Made by a program: the position numbers and the translations under genes | Notes under the pieces: generated by a model | The model's input: only the letters and a program-made list of their open reading frames with translations | Told to the model about the DNA's origin: nothing | Databases searched by the model: none | Shown: piece after piece, positions 22,665 to 29,913 of the stretch | Layout of the letters: every line of letters starts with the position of its first letter | Position numbering within the stretch: position 1 is the stretch's first letter | Assembly: GCA_044374295.1 (NCBI GenBank) | Contig: JBILOU010000022.1 | Span: forward strand, 1-29,913 | Direction: 5' to 3' | Source: CAIZGX01 sp044374295 | GTDB taxonomy: Bacteria; Bacteroidota; Bacteroidia; Flavobacteriales_D; Sanyastnellaceae | Length of the DNA stretch: 29,913 nucleotides

Positions 22665-23681
22665 ATGGGAATACAAGACGAAATTTCAAAACACATTTTG
22701 CTTCTCGACGGTGCCATGGGCACTCAAATTCAATTGTTGAATTTGCAAGAAGAAGATTATCGCGGAGATGATTTTAAAGATCATCCCTCTTCACTGAAAG
22801 GCAACAACGACCTGCTGTGCATCACACGTCCGCATTTCATTGAACGCATTCACCTCAATTACCTCGAGGCTGGCGCGAACATCATTGAGACCAATACCTT
22901 CAACGCGCAACGCATTTCACTCGACGATTACGGTCTCACGCACATTGCCTACGATCTCAATGTCGCAGCAGCGAAAGTGGCAGTGAATGCTCGAAACAAA
23001 TTCCAACAAGAACATCCGAATGCCTTACCAGCCTTCGTCGCTGGAGCCATTGGCCCTACTTCAAAAACATGTTCACTTTCTCCAGATGTTGAACGCCCCG
23101 AGTTCCGCGCTGTTAATTACATCGAACTTAAAAGCGCCTACCGCGAACAAGTGGAAGGACTTCTCGACGGTGGTGTTGACGCTTTGTTGGTTGAAACGAT
23201 CTTCGATACACTAAACGCGAAAGCCGCATTCCACGCCATTCTCGATGTGCTTGAAGACCGAAACCTTTCAGCTATAACCAAAGAAAATCCGAATGGCGAC
23301 ATTGCCATCATGGCCAGCGGAACCATTACCGATTTAGCTGGAAGAACACTCAGCGGACAAACCGCTGCGGCATTTGCCGTATCGTTGGAACACGTTCCGT
23401 TGTTCAGCATTGGATTCAATTGCGCATTAGGCGCAGAGCAATTACTTCCGCAAGTTTTGGCCCTGAAATCATTCACGAATGCGCACTTAAGCGCCTATCC
23501 GAATGCAGGTTTACCCAACGCCATGGGCGGATACGACGAAAGCGCAGAAACCTTTCGCGATAAAATTCAACCGTTCTTAAATCAACCTGAACTCCGCATT
23601 ATTGGCGGATGCTGCGGCACATCGCCCGCACACATTCAAGCGTTGCACTCACTTATCCATAACACTACGAACAATGACTAA
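22665..23681 (+). CDS. metH: Methionine synthase, homocysteine-binding subunit (MetH N-terminal part)
   Basis: A 338-residue homocysteine S-methyltransferase domain with the three zinc ligands Cys253 (GFNCALGAEQ), Cys316 and Cys317 (GGCCGTSP) and the LLDGAMGTQIQ start motif. It corresponds only to the first module of cobalamin-dependent methionine synthase; the other modules are encoded by the next gene. ATG 22665 is preferred over an in-frame TTG at 22644 because it begins just before the conserved start of the domain. The last codons overlap the next start by 8 nt, so the two halves are probably translated in fixed ratio and work as a complex. Expression is controlled by the SAM-I riboswitch upstream. 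Confidence 0.92.
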   Translation: MGIQDEISKHILLLDGAMGTQIQLLNLQEEDYRGDDFKDHPSSLKGNNDLLCITRPHFIERIHLNYLEAGANIIETNTFNAQRISLDDYGLTHIAYDLNVAAAKVAVNARNKFQQEHPNALPAFVAGAIGPTSKTCSLSPDVERPEFRAVNYIELKSAYREQVEGLLDGGVDALLVETIFDTLNAKAAFHAILDVLEDRNLSAITKENPNGDIAIMASGTITDLAGRTLSGQTAAAFAVSLEHVPLFSIGFNCALGAEQLLPQVLALKSFTNAHLSAYPNAGLPNAMGGYDESAETFRDKIQPFLNQPELRIIGGCCGTSPAHIQALHSLIHNTTNND

Positions 23682-26337
23682 CACACTCTTCCTCTCCGGA
23701 CTCGAAGTGGTTCGCATTGAATCGCAAGCCAACTTCATTAACATTGGAGAACGAACCAACGTCGCAGGCTCCATTCAGTTCAAAAGAGCCATTCAAGAAA
23801 AAGACTACGTGAAGGCCATTGCCATTGCGCGTGAACAAGTCGAAAGCGGATCGGTTATCCTTGACATTAACATGGACGATGCGTTGATCGACGGCGTTGA
23901 AGCCATGCGCACCTTCCTGAATCTTTTAGCCGCAGAGCCCGATATTTCAAGGGTTCCGTTAATGATCGATTCTTCGAAATGGGAAATTATTGAAGCCGGA
24001 CTTCAATGCGCACAAGGAAAATGTATTGTGAATTCACTCAGCTTAAAAGACGGCGACGAACTGTTTATTGAACGCGCTAAGCTCACACGCAAATACGGTG
24101 CTGCTGTCGTTGTTATGGCCTTCGATGAACACGGACAAGCAGATACCTTTGAGAGAAGAACAACCATATGCGAGCGCGCCTACCGCGTGCTCACCGAGCA
24201 GGTAAACTTCCCTCCGCAAAACATTATTTTCGATCCGAATATATTTCCAATTGGAACAGGACTCGACGAGCACAAGCGCTACGCCATTGATTTTTTCGCT
24301 GCAACCACCTGGATTAAAGCAAACCTTCCTCACGCCAAAGTAAGCGGAGGAGTTTCGAATGTCTCGTTCTCTTTTCGAGGAAATAACGTTGTGCGCGAAG
24401 CCATGCACGCTTCCTTTCTTTATCACGGAGTGAAGGCAGGTATGGACATGGGCATTGTGAACACCGCGCAGCTAGCGGTTTACGACGAGGTGGATAGGAA
24501 TTTAATGTTGAAGGTGGAAGATGTCATTTTCAATCGAACTGAAAATGCAACCGAGGCTCTTCTTGAAATAGCGCAAGAATTCAACACTCAAAAAAATAAA
24601 ATTGAAACCGTCGCGGCGTGGAGAAACGAGTCGCTCCAGAAAAGACTTTCGCATGCGCTTGTACACGGAATAACCGAGCACATTGAATCGGATGTGAAGG
24701 AAGCGTTACTTCACTACCCAACTCCGCTTTCCATAATTGAAGGTCCGCTCATGGACGGAATGAACATCGTTGGAGATTATTTCGGTAGCGGGAAAATGTT
24801 CTTACCTCAAGTGGTAAAAAGTGCGCGTGTTATGAAAGCCGCAGTAGCTGTGCTCGAACCACAATTGCTCGCTGAAAAAGAACGCAACCCACTTCAAGCC
24901 CAAGCCAAGAAAAAAATTGTTCTCGCTACCGTGAAAGGCGACGTTCACGATATCGGAAAGAACATTGTAAGCATTGTCTTGGCGTGCAACGGTTATGACA
25001 TTGTTGATCTGGGGGTCATGGTTCCGAATGAAGTGATTATTGAAACAGCTATTCGTGAAAACGCCGATGCCATTGGGCTAAGCGGACTCATTACTCCTTC
25101 CTTGGAAATCATGTGCGACTTAGTCGAAGACCTTTCAAGAAGAAAATTAAACTTCCCCATTCTTATTGGAGGTGCTACGACTTCGCGCGTGCACACTGCG
25201 GTGAAGATTGAACCACGCACACATGTGCCTGTCATTCACGTGAACGATGCCAGCAAGGTGGTTCCTGCTGTGCGCAGTCTCTTCAACAAAGAAGAAAGCG
25301 AAGCTTTCCTTCAACAAATAAAAACAGACTACGCTCGCGTTCGTGAAAACTACGAAACGCATCAGCGAGAGAAAAGACGCGTATCTCTGAACACGGCGCG
25401 CAGCAATGTTTTCCAACCGACAGCAACACACGTTCCTTATCAACCTAAAAAATTAGGTGTGCAAAAAGTTAAATTTAGTTTGAAGGAAGTAGCGTCGTAC
25501 ATCGACTGGACACCCTTCTTCCAAGCGTGGCAATTGGCCGGAAAGTTTCCGGAAATATTGAAAGATGAAATTGTAGGAGAGCAATCCACCATTCTATTCA
25601 AAGACGCGCAAGACGTTTTGAATTCTTGGATTGAAGAAGACCGTTCAACCGAAGGAACATTCGGTTTATTTCCAGCTAAAAGAAAAAATGCAGACGACAT
25701 TGAAGTCTTTTCTAAAGAATTTTCATCGTGTGAGGAAGACGTTACGTTCATTACCCTTCGTCAGCAAACCGAGAAAGCACAAGGCGTTCCGAATTTCGCG
25801 TTAGCCGACTTCATTTCGAAAGATGAGCAAGATTACATCGGATGCTTCGCTGTAACGACTGGACATTGGGCGGAAGACATTGCGAAGCAATTTCAAGAAG
25901 AGCAAAATGACTATCAGGCTATCTTAACGAAAGCCATTGCCGATCGCTTAGCAGAGGCCACTGCTGAATTGCTTCACGAAAAAGTTCGAAAAGAATATTG
26001 GGGTTATGCATCAGATGAGCAATTGTCGAATTCAGAGTTGATTTCTGAGAAGTACATAGGTATTCGTCCAGCACCTGGTTATCCTGCTTGTCCAGACCAC
26101 GAAGAAAAGCGAACCATCTGGAAGTTATTGAATGTTGAAAATGAAATTGGCATCTCCTTAACCGAGTCGTTGGCTATGTTGCCAGCCTCTTCTGTAAGCG
26201 GCTATTTCATTGGCCATCCGGAAAGCAAATACTTCGGAATTGGAAAAATAGAAATGGATCAAGTCGAAGACTACGCTGTTCGCAGAGGAGTTTCACTTGA
26301 TGAAGCAAAGAAAATATTATCACCCTTATTGTTTTAG
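23674..26337 (+). CDS. metH: Methionine synthase, folate/B12/SAM-activation subunit (MetH C-terminal part)
   Basis: An 887-residue protein with the other three MetH modules. The pterin-binding domain (about 1-280) shows NIGERTNVAGS and DINMDDALIDG. The cobalamin cap and Rossmann domain (about 300-540) carries the lower-ligand motif DVHDIG with His425. The C-terminal SAM-binding activation domain (about 590-887) shows RPAPGYPACP at 798-807 for reductive reactivation. It transfers the methyl group of methyl-tetrahydrofolate through B12 to homocysteine held by the preceding subunit. ATG 23674 is chosen because it starts at the domain; the frame is open 24 codons further upstream, but those lie over the previous gene. 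metF follows after 1 nt. Confidence 0.95.
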   Translation: MTNTLFLSGLEVVRIESQANFINIGERTNVAGSIQFKRAIQEKDYVKAIAIAREQVESGSVILDINMDDALIDGVEAMRTFLNLLAAEPDISRVPLMIDSSKWEIIEAGLQCAQGKCIVNSLSLKDGDELFIERAKLTRKYGAAVVVMAFDEHGQADTFERRTTICERAYRVLTEQVNFPPQNIIFDPNIFPIGTGLDEHKRYAIDFFAATTWIKANLPHAKVSGGVSNVSFSFRGNNVVREAMHASFLYHGVKAGMDMGIVNTAQLAVYDEVDRNLMLKVEDVIFNRTENATEALLEIAQEFNTQKNKIETVAAWRNESLQKRLSHALVHGITEHIESDVKEALLHYPTPLSIIEGPLMDGMNIVGDYFGSGKMFLPQVVKSARVMKAAVAVLEPQLLAEKERNPLQAQAKKKIVLATVKGDVHDIGKNIVSIVLACNGYDIVDLGVMVPNEVIIETAIRENADAIGLSGLITPSLEIMCDLVEDLSRRKLNFPILIGGATTSRVHTAVKIEPRTHVPVIHVNDASKVVPAVRSLFNKEESEAFLQQIKTDYARVRENYETHQREKRRVSLNTARSNVFQPTATHVPYQPKKLGVQKVKFSLKEVASYIDWTPFFQAWQLAGKFPEILKDEIVGEQSTILFKDAQDVLNSWIEEDRSTEGTFGLFPAKRKNADDIEVFSKEFSSCEEDVTFITLRQQTEKAQGVPNFALADFISKDEQDYIGCFAVTTGHWAEDIAKQFQEEQNDYQAILTKAIADRLAEATAELLHEKVRKEYWGYASDEQLSNSELISEKYIGIRPAPGYPACPDHEEKRTIWKLLNVENEIGISLTESLAMLPASSVSGYFIGHPESKYFGIGKIEMDQVEDYAVRRGVSLDEAKKILSPLLF

Positions 26338-26338
26338 T

Positions 26339-27292
26339 ATGAAAGTCATTCAGCATTTAGAAGAAGCAAAGCGCACGTTATTCAGCATTGAAATTTTACC
26401 GCCGCTAAAAGGCGATAACATTCAAGAAATCTATACGACGATGAATGAACTTATTCAGTTCGAACCTGCGTTTGTAGATGTTACTTATCACCGCGAAGAG
26501 TATGTCTTTCGCGATGCCGGCAATGGCTTGTTAAAGAAGCATACTGTGCGCAAACGTCCAGGAACAGTGGGTATTTGCGCAGCGCTCTTGAACAAGTATC
26601 AGATTGATACCATACCGCATATCATTTGTGGCGGATTCTCGAAGCAAGACACGGAAGATGCGCTTATTGATTTGCATTTCTTGGGCATTGACAATGTGTT
26701 GTTGCTTCGCGGCGATGCGATAAAAAGTGAAGGAAGATTTGTCCCTGAACACGATGGTAATCGCTATGCAAAAGAGTTGGTTCAGCAGGTGGTGAACATG
26801 AACAAGGGAAAATATTTAGATCCTGATTTAAGAAATGTTCAGCAAACAAATTTCTGCATTGGTGTAGCTGGATATCCGGAAAAACATTTCGAATCTCCGA
26901 ATCAGCAAATGGACTTGAATTACCTGAAGCAAAAGGTAGATGCGGGAGCTGAATACATTGTAACACAGATGTTCTTCGACAACAAGAAATATTTCTCCTT
27001 CGTCGAAGATTGTCGCGCTGCTGGCATAACCGTTCCTATTATTCCAGGATTAAAGCCGCTCAGCACCTTGTCTCAACTGAACATTTTACCGCATCACTTC
27101 CACATAGATATTCCACAAGAATTAACAGAACAAGTGTTGCGTGCAAAGAGCAAAGAAGAGATTCAAGAAATTGGAATAGCGTGGTGCATTAAACAGTCGA
27201 AAGAATTGAAAGACACTGGCGTTCCTTGTTTGCATTACTATACGATGGGAAAAGTGAAGGCAATCTCGGCGATTGCCTCTAGTGTTTTTTGA
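26339..27292 (+). CDS. metF: 5,10-methylenetetrahydrofolate reductase
   Basis: A 317-residue FAD enzyme that makes 5-methyl-tetrahydrofolate for methionine synthase. The TIM-barrel start FSIEILPP with its catalytic Glu, VDVTYH, the HIICGGFS strand, NVLLLRGD and GVAGYPEKH with TQMFFD are all typical of MetF. ATG 26339, 1 nt after the metH stop, gives the usual family start; 14 further codons are open upstream inside metH. It completes a riboswitch-controlled operon that supplies both methyl donor and methyltransferase. The end of the gene contains the intrinsic terminator at 27258-27290, so the last 12 codons double as a hairpin. Confidence 0.95.
   Translation: MKVIQHLEEAKRTLFSIEILPPLKGDNIQEIYTTMNELIQFEPAFVDVTYHREEYVFRDAGNGLLKKHTVRKRPGTVGICAALLNKYQIDTIPHIICGGFSKQDTEDALIDLHFLGIDNVLLLRGDAIKSEGRFVPEHDGNRYAKELVQQVVNMNKGKYLDPDLRNVQQTNFCIGVAGYPEKHFESPNQQMDLNYLKQKVDAGAEYIVTQMFFDNKKYFSFVEDCRAAGITVPIIPGLKPLSTLSQLNILPHHFHIDIPQELTEQVLRAKSKEEIQEIGIAWCIKQSKELKDTGVPCLHYYTMGKVKAISAIASSVF
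27258..27290 (+). terminator. Intrinsic terminator overlapping the end of metF
   Basis: AGGCAATC (27258-27265) and GATTGCCT (27271-27278) form a perfect 8-bp stem around TCGGC. After CTAG-TG comes a run of six T (27285-27290), which runs into the stop codon TGA. The stem is coding sequence. It should end the methionine operon transcript. Confidence 0.65.
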
Positions 27293-27357
27293 AACACGAA
27301 TGTGCGTTGCACGAATGCCCTATGGGCGAATGTGCAAGCACGAATATCTTCGAAGGG
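27282..27357 (-). repeat. Mini-hairpin array F (ATTC class, minus orientation)
   Basis: Given as plus-strand sequence: GTGTTT-TTTG-AAACAC (27282-27297, overlapping the metF stop), then GTGC-GTT-GCAC, GCCC-TAT-GGGC and GTGC-AA-GCAC, separated by GAAT, the complement of ATTC. At 27346-27357 ATCTTCGAAGGG replaces the usual GTC-GAA-GAC lead unit and touches the stop codon of the small gene on the minus strand. This is the only array in reversed orientation. It lies between the converging met and feo operons. Confidence 0.8.
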
Positions 27358-27468
27358 TTATGAATGGGTTTTGCAATTCGAACAAGAACTTTTCTTGCGC
27401 AAGAAGAAACGCTTCACAACATAGGCAAAAGCCAAAACAAGAACAGCTATCGTGAGCGCGACCTGCAT
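27358..27468 (-). CDS. FeoB-associated Cys-rich membrane protein
   Basis: A 36-residue protein, too short for common gene-finding cutoffs. It has one membrane helix (VALTIAVLVLAFAYVV), a basic stretch KRFFLRKK and a C-terminal CxxC tail (SSCSNCKTHS). This is the layout of the FeoB-associated Cys-rich family found after feoB in many bacteria, possibly acting as an iron or redox accessory in ferrous iron uptake. Its ATG shares one base with the feoB stop (TAATG), so it is translationally coupled. The stop TAA directly abuts mini-hairpin array F. Confidence 0.85.
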   Translation of the reverse strand: MQVALTIAVLVLAFAYVVKRFFLRKKSSCSNCKTHS

Positions 27469-29360
27469 TAACTAAAAATGTTAAAGGTTAAGAGTGCAAG
27501 CGTATATGCCATGAAGCCCATGTATGCGACTTGAATGAGTGGCCATTTCCACGATTTTGTTTCGCGTTTTACAGCTGCGAAGGTGGCCATGCACTGCATT
27601 GCGAAAACGTAGAAGACCATGAGCGAAAGTCCTGATGCAAGCGAATACGCGGGATTTCCTGTTTGAAGGTTAACGTCTTCGCGCATGCGTTGAAGAAGCG
27701 ATTCGTCTTCTTCGAAGTTTTCTCCAGCGCTGTACAACGTTGCCATGGTTCCAACGAATACTTCTCGCGCGGCGAATGAAGTAAGCAATGAAACGGTCAT
27801 CTTCCAGTCGTATCCTAATGGTGCGAAAACGGGAGCGATTGATTTTCCGGCTTGACCCAAATACGATTCTTCAATTTGAGTTTTTCCTTGAGCAACTTGT
27901 TCTTCATTAATTTTCGGAAAGGCTGCAAAAGCCCAAAGGACAATGGATATAGCCAAAATAATTTTTCCGGCATCGAAGACAAACGCTTGAACTTTTTCCT
28001 TCAGGTGAAGCAAAATATTCTTCCATCGCGGCCAGCGGTATTCGGGTAATTCAAGCAATAAAAAACTCTTCTCTTTCGAACGAATGAATTTGTTCATGAC
28101 CATGGCTACCAACAGGGCGCCAATTACACCCAACGCATACATCGCAAAGAGAACAGTTCCTTGAAGACCAATAAATCCGTACATGTATGTATTTGGAATC
28201 ACCAAGTATATGAGCAAAACGAAAACGGGAATCCGCGCAGAGCAACTGATGAGCGGAGAAACAAGAATCGTGATTAATCGCTCTTTCGGATTACCGATCA
28301 CACGTGTCGAAAGAATAGCCGGAATGGCGCATGCTGCGCTAGAAACTAAAGGCACTACGCTTCTGCCGTTCAATCCGAATGGACGAACCAATCGATCCAT
28401 AATAAATACCACACGTGTCATGTATCCGGTTTCTTCCAGCACTCCGATAAAGAAAAAGAGAATGGCAATTTGTGGAACGAAGACGAGAACACCACCAATG
28501 CCAGGAACAATACCCTGCGTTAGCAGGTCGGTGAAAATACCTTCAGGAAGTATTCCTTGCAGGTACTGACTAAATTTTAAAAAGATGCTGTCGATCCAAT
28601 CCATCGGTATAGCCGAGATGCTAAACATAAATTGAAAAATAAGGAAGAGCACCACGGCAAAGATTCCGTATCCGAAAATAGGATGCACCAATAGTTTATC
28701 CACTTTCGTGGTGAAAGAATGACGCGTTACTCCAACAAACGAAGGAACCTCTTTCAATCGGGTTACAATTGACGTCTTTCTACTTTCCGCGTCTCTTCTG
28801 GCTTCCGCGATGTTCAGATTCTCTTTCAGAGGGAAGGTAACAAATTTCTCAACCGGCTGAATGTTGCATGCTGAAATGAAATCGATCAGTTCCTTTTTCC
28901 CTTCGCCTGTTCTTCCATTGATTTTCAAAAACGGAATTTGATTGAAGGCGTTGGTTAGTTCTTCTGGATTGACTGACTTACCTATGAGCATATCGTTCAT
29001 GGTAAGCACGCCAATGACGGGAATATCGAGGTCGCTGATTTGTGTAAGAATGACCAGGTTCCGTTCAAGGTTGGTGACGTCTACCGTCACGACAACCAGT
29101 TCAGGAAAGTCAGCGTGTTGTTTGTTGTGAAGAATTTCCGAAACTATTTTCTCTTCTTCGGAATAAGCGTTGAGGCTGTATGCACCGGGAAGATCGAGTA
29201 GTTCAGCCACACGACCATCGGGCAGATTGAATTTCCCCCAATGTTTTTCCACGGTCACTCCGGGGAAGTTTCCAACTTGTTGATTCAAGCCTGTAAGCAG
29301 GTTGAACAACGAGGTCTTGGCTGTATTCGGGCTGCCGACTAGGGCAATTTTGGTACACAT
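27468..29360 (-). CDS. feoB: Ferrous iron transport protein B
   Basis: FeoB imports Fe2+ across the inner membrane. This 630-residue protein has an N-terminal G-domain: G1 GSPNTAKTS (9-17), DLPG as G3 (56-59), and TMND in the G4 position (120-123). A membrane part follows from about residue 215, with the Gate/FeoB-C segments (GIGGVLVFVPQIAILFFFI, SSAACAIPAI, SCSARIPVFVLLIYLV) and the conserved Cys residues. The G1 loop has Ala14 where nearly all P-loops have Gly before Lys; TxxD instead of NxxD in G4 is within known variation. It is shorter than the E. coli protein (773). It lies between feoA (6-nt gap) and the Cys-rich small gene (1-nt overlap). Confidence 0.95.
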   Translation of the reverse strand: MCTKIALVGSPNTAKTSLFNLLTGLNQQVGNFPGVTVEKHWGKFNLPDGRVAELLDLPGAYSLNAYSEEEKIVSEILHNKQHADFPELVVVTVDVTNLERNLVILTQISDLDIPVIGVLTMNDMLIGKSVNPEELTNAFNQIPFLKINGRTGEGKKELIDFISACNIQPVEKFVTFPLKENLNIAEARRDAESRKTSIVTRLKEVPSFVGVTRHSFTTKVDKLLVHPIFGYGIFAVVLFLIFQFMFSISAIPMDWIDSIFLKFSQYLQGILPEGIFTDLLTQGIVPGIGGVLVFVPQIAILFFFIGVLEETGYMTRVVFIMDRLVRPFGLNGRSVVPLVSSAACAIPAILSTRVIGNPKERLITILVSPLISCSARIPVFVLLIYLVIPNTYMYGFIGLQGTVLFAMYALGVIGALLVAMVMNKFIRSKEKSFLLLELPEYRWPRWKNILLHLKEKVQAFVFDAGKIILAISIVLWAFAAFPKINEEQVAQGKTQIEESYLGQAGKSIAPVFAPLGYDWKMTVSLLTSFAAREVFVGTMATLYSAGENFEEDESLLQRMREDVNLQTGNPAYSLASGLSLMVFYVFAMQCMATFAAVKRETKSWKWPLIQVAYMGFMAYTLALLTFNIFS

Positions 29361-29366
29361 GTTTTC

Positions 29367-29594
29367 TTAGCAATCGATGGTCTCTATGAGCGAGGCCTCG
29401 TCTTCGCGCAGCGAAAGTACGGCACCACCGGCATCAATTGCAAATGGCCCGCGGAAAGGGGCTCTGAAGAGCACTTGCACGCGCTTTCCTGGGTAAAAAC
29501 CCATCTCAATGAGTTTCGCTCCCATGGCATGTTCGGCCACACTCACAATTTGTGCGTATTGTCCGGGTAGGTATTGCGCCAGCGTCTTCTTCAC
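29367..29594 (-). CDS. feoA: Ferrous iron transport protein A
   Basis: A 75-residue SH3-like cytoplasmic protein that assists FeoB. AKLIEMGFYPGKRVQVLFRAP is the typical FeoA core, followed by GPFAIDAGGAVLSLREDEA, which matches the family end. The start is GTG at 29594, supported by the TAAATTTG box four bases upstream. It is the first gene of the feoA-feoB-Cys-rich operon. No Fur-like operator was recognised, though the intergenic stretch is AT-rich. Confidence 0.93.
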   Translation of the reverse strand: MKKTLAQYLPGQYAQIVSVAEHAMGAKLIEMGFYPGKRVQVLFRAPFRGPFAIDAGGAVLSLREDEASLIETIDC

Positions 29595-29598
29595 CTTA

Positions 29599-29606
29599 CA
29601 AATTTA
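29599..29606 (-). promoter_or_regulatory. -7 box for the feo operon (TAAATTTG)
   Basis: On the minus strand this reads TAAATTTG, an exact TAnnTTTG match, four bases (TAAG) before the GTG start of feoA. It implies a leaderless or nearly leaderless feo transcript, as for three other genes in this window. Confidence 0.55.
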
Positions 29607-29650
29607 CTTTACTCCAAGGGTGGGGCTATACCTTAAAAGTGGTATTTCAG

Positions 29651-29795
29651 CCGCGAAGCGGATGACACTGCGTGATGACCGTTTCGGATGACACTGCGTG
29701 ATGACCACTTTGTGGACTAGTCAGTCGAAGACATTCGCCGCAGGCATTCGTACGAAGTACATTCGCCCAAAGGGCATTCGTGCATATCTTTGCAC
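29651..29795 (+). repeat. Mini-hairpin array G (ATGA block then ATTC block) before tRNA-Ala
   Basis: ATGA block: CCGC-GAA-GCGG (29651-29661), CAC-TGC-GTG, CCG-TTT-CGG, CAC-TGC-GTG, CCAC-TTT-GTGG (ending 29715). After an 8-nt spacer comes the ATTC block: GTC-GAA-GAC (29724-29732), GCC-GCA-GGC, GTAC-GAA-GTAC, GCCC-AAA-GGGC, then GTGC with an 8-nt loop and GCAC (29780-29795). The last unit breaks the 3-nt loop rule, and its loop holds the tRNA promoter box. It has the same two-block order as array A. Confidence 0.88.
29785..29792 (+). promoter_or_regulatory. -7 box of tRNA-Ala (TATCTTTG)
   Basis: Exact TAnnTTTG match ending 7 nt before the first base of the mature tRNA, so the transcript may begin almost at the tRNA 5' end. 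The box lies in the last hairpin unit of array G, and the region where a -33 element would lie is array sequence. Confidence 0.6.
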
Positions 29796-29799
29796 AAAA

Positions 29800-29873
<74 letters not shown>

Positions 29874-29913
29874 CTTAAAATTCCCGTAAGTCATTCATTT
29901 TGAAATACTTGCG

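Noticed and set aside
23602..23673. Longer N-terminus for the second MetH subunit
   Set aside because: The 24 extra codons lie over the end of the first MetH gene and do not resemble the pterin-binding domain; the conserved part begins at ATG 23674.
27273..27455. Plus-strand frame of 60 codons after metF
   Set aside because: It runs through array F and lies antisense to the FeoB-associated gene, whose overlap with feoB and CxxC membrane layout make the minus strand the coding strand.
29651..29795. Regularly spaced repeats resembling a CRISPR array
   Set aside because: The units are 9-16 nt hairpins joined by 4-nt linkers, without unique spacers of constant length, and no cas genes are in the window. 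The Cas4-like nuclease is far away and better read as a general RecB-like enzyme.

Overview
The window looks like a chromosomal segment from a Bacteroidota member, probably Flavobacteriales. The evidence is a gliding/type IX secretion signature (GldF and a large secreted protein with a T9SS type B sorting tail), a Bacteroidota-style cytochrome c maturation pair, a split MetH, a FeoA-FeoB-FeoB-associated operon, gene starts without Shine-Dalgarno sequences, and repeated matches to the Bacteroidota promoter -7 box TAnnTTTG. The placement is inferred from gene content, not from a marker gene.

Layout. 1-3283: end of a cytochrome c maturation operon (tail of an upstream gene, ccmE, ccmF). 3408-5153 (-): fused acyltransferase of the ornithine/glycine-lipid type. 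5269-6162 (+): RecB-like nuclease with a predicted Fe-S cluster. 6175-7155 (-): pdhB. 7231-11127 (-): overlapping or closely packed purB, lipid-exporter-type ABC protein and gldF, probably one operon. 11191-12042 (+): metallo-beta-lactamase-fold hydrolase. 12309-12836 (+): a PycTM-like membrane protein with no cyclase beside it. 12893-18185: T9SS cargo protein, lipoprotein alpha/beta hydrolase, a small unknown gene and a lipoprotein solute-binding protein. 18253-21093: a multi-pass membrane protein divergent from a hybrid histidine kinase. 21294-22286 (-): pirin with an unusual N-terminal hydrophobic segment. 22481-27292 (+): promoter, SAM-I riboswitch, metH (homocysteine domain), metH (remaining domains), metF and an intrinsic terminator, a self-contained methionine-synthesis operon. 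27358-29594 (-): feoA, feoB and a 36-residue FeoB-associated Cys-rich protein. 29800-29873 (+): tRNA-Ala(GGC).

The most striking thing is not a gene. Seven intergenic regions, and more weakly an eighth, carry tandem mini-hairpin arrays. Each unit is a 3-6 bp perfect stem closed by a 3-nt loop, and units are joined by a fixed 4-5 nt linker (ATTC, ATGA, ATTCC, GTTAG or TGTA/CTGG-type). Stem sequences differ from unit to unit but stay self-complementary, and the outermost base pair is fixed within each linker class (G-C after ATTC, C-G after ATGA, T-A in the TGTA/CTGG and ATTCC classes). Five of the arrays contain the same lead unit, GTC-NNN-GAC, at the start of the ATTC block. Most arrays sit between converging genes and abut or overlap stop codons; one runs into the tRNA promoter. 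I know of no named repeat family with this rule.

A second recurring pattern is a TAnnTTTG box 3-5 nt before a start codon (5269, 11191, 12309, 29594), which suggests leaderless transcripts.
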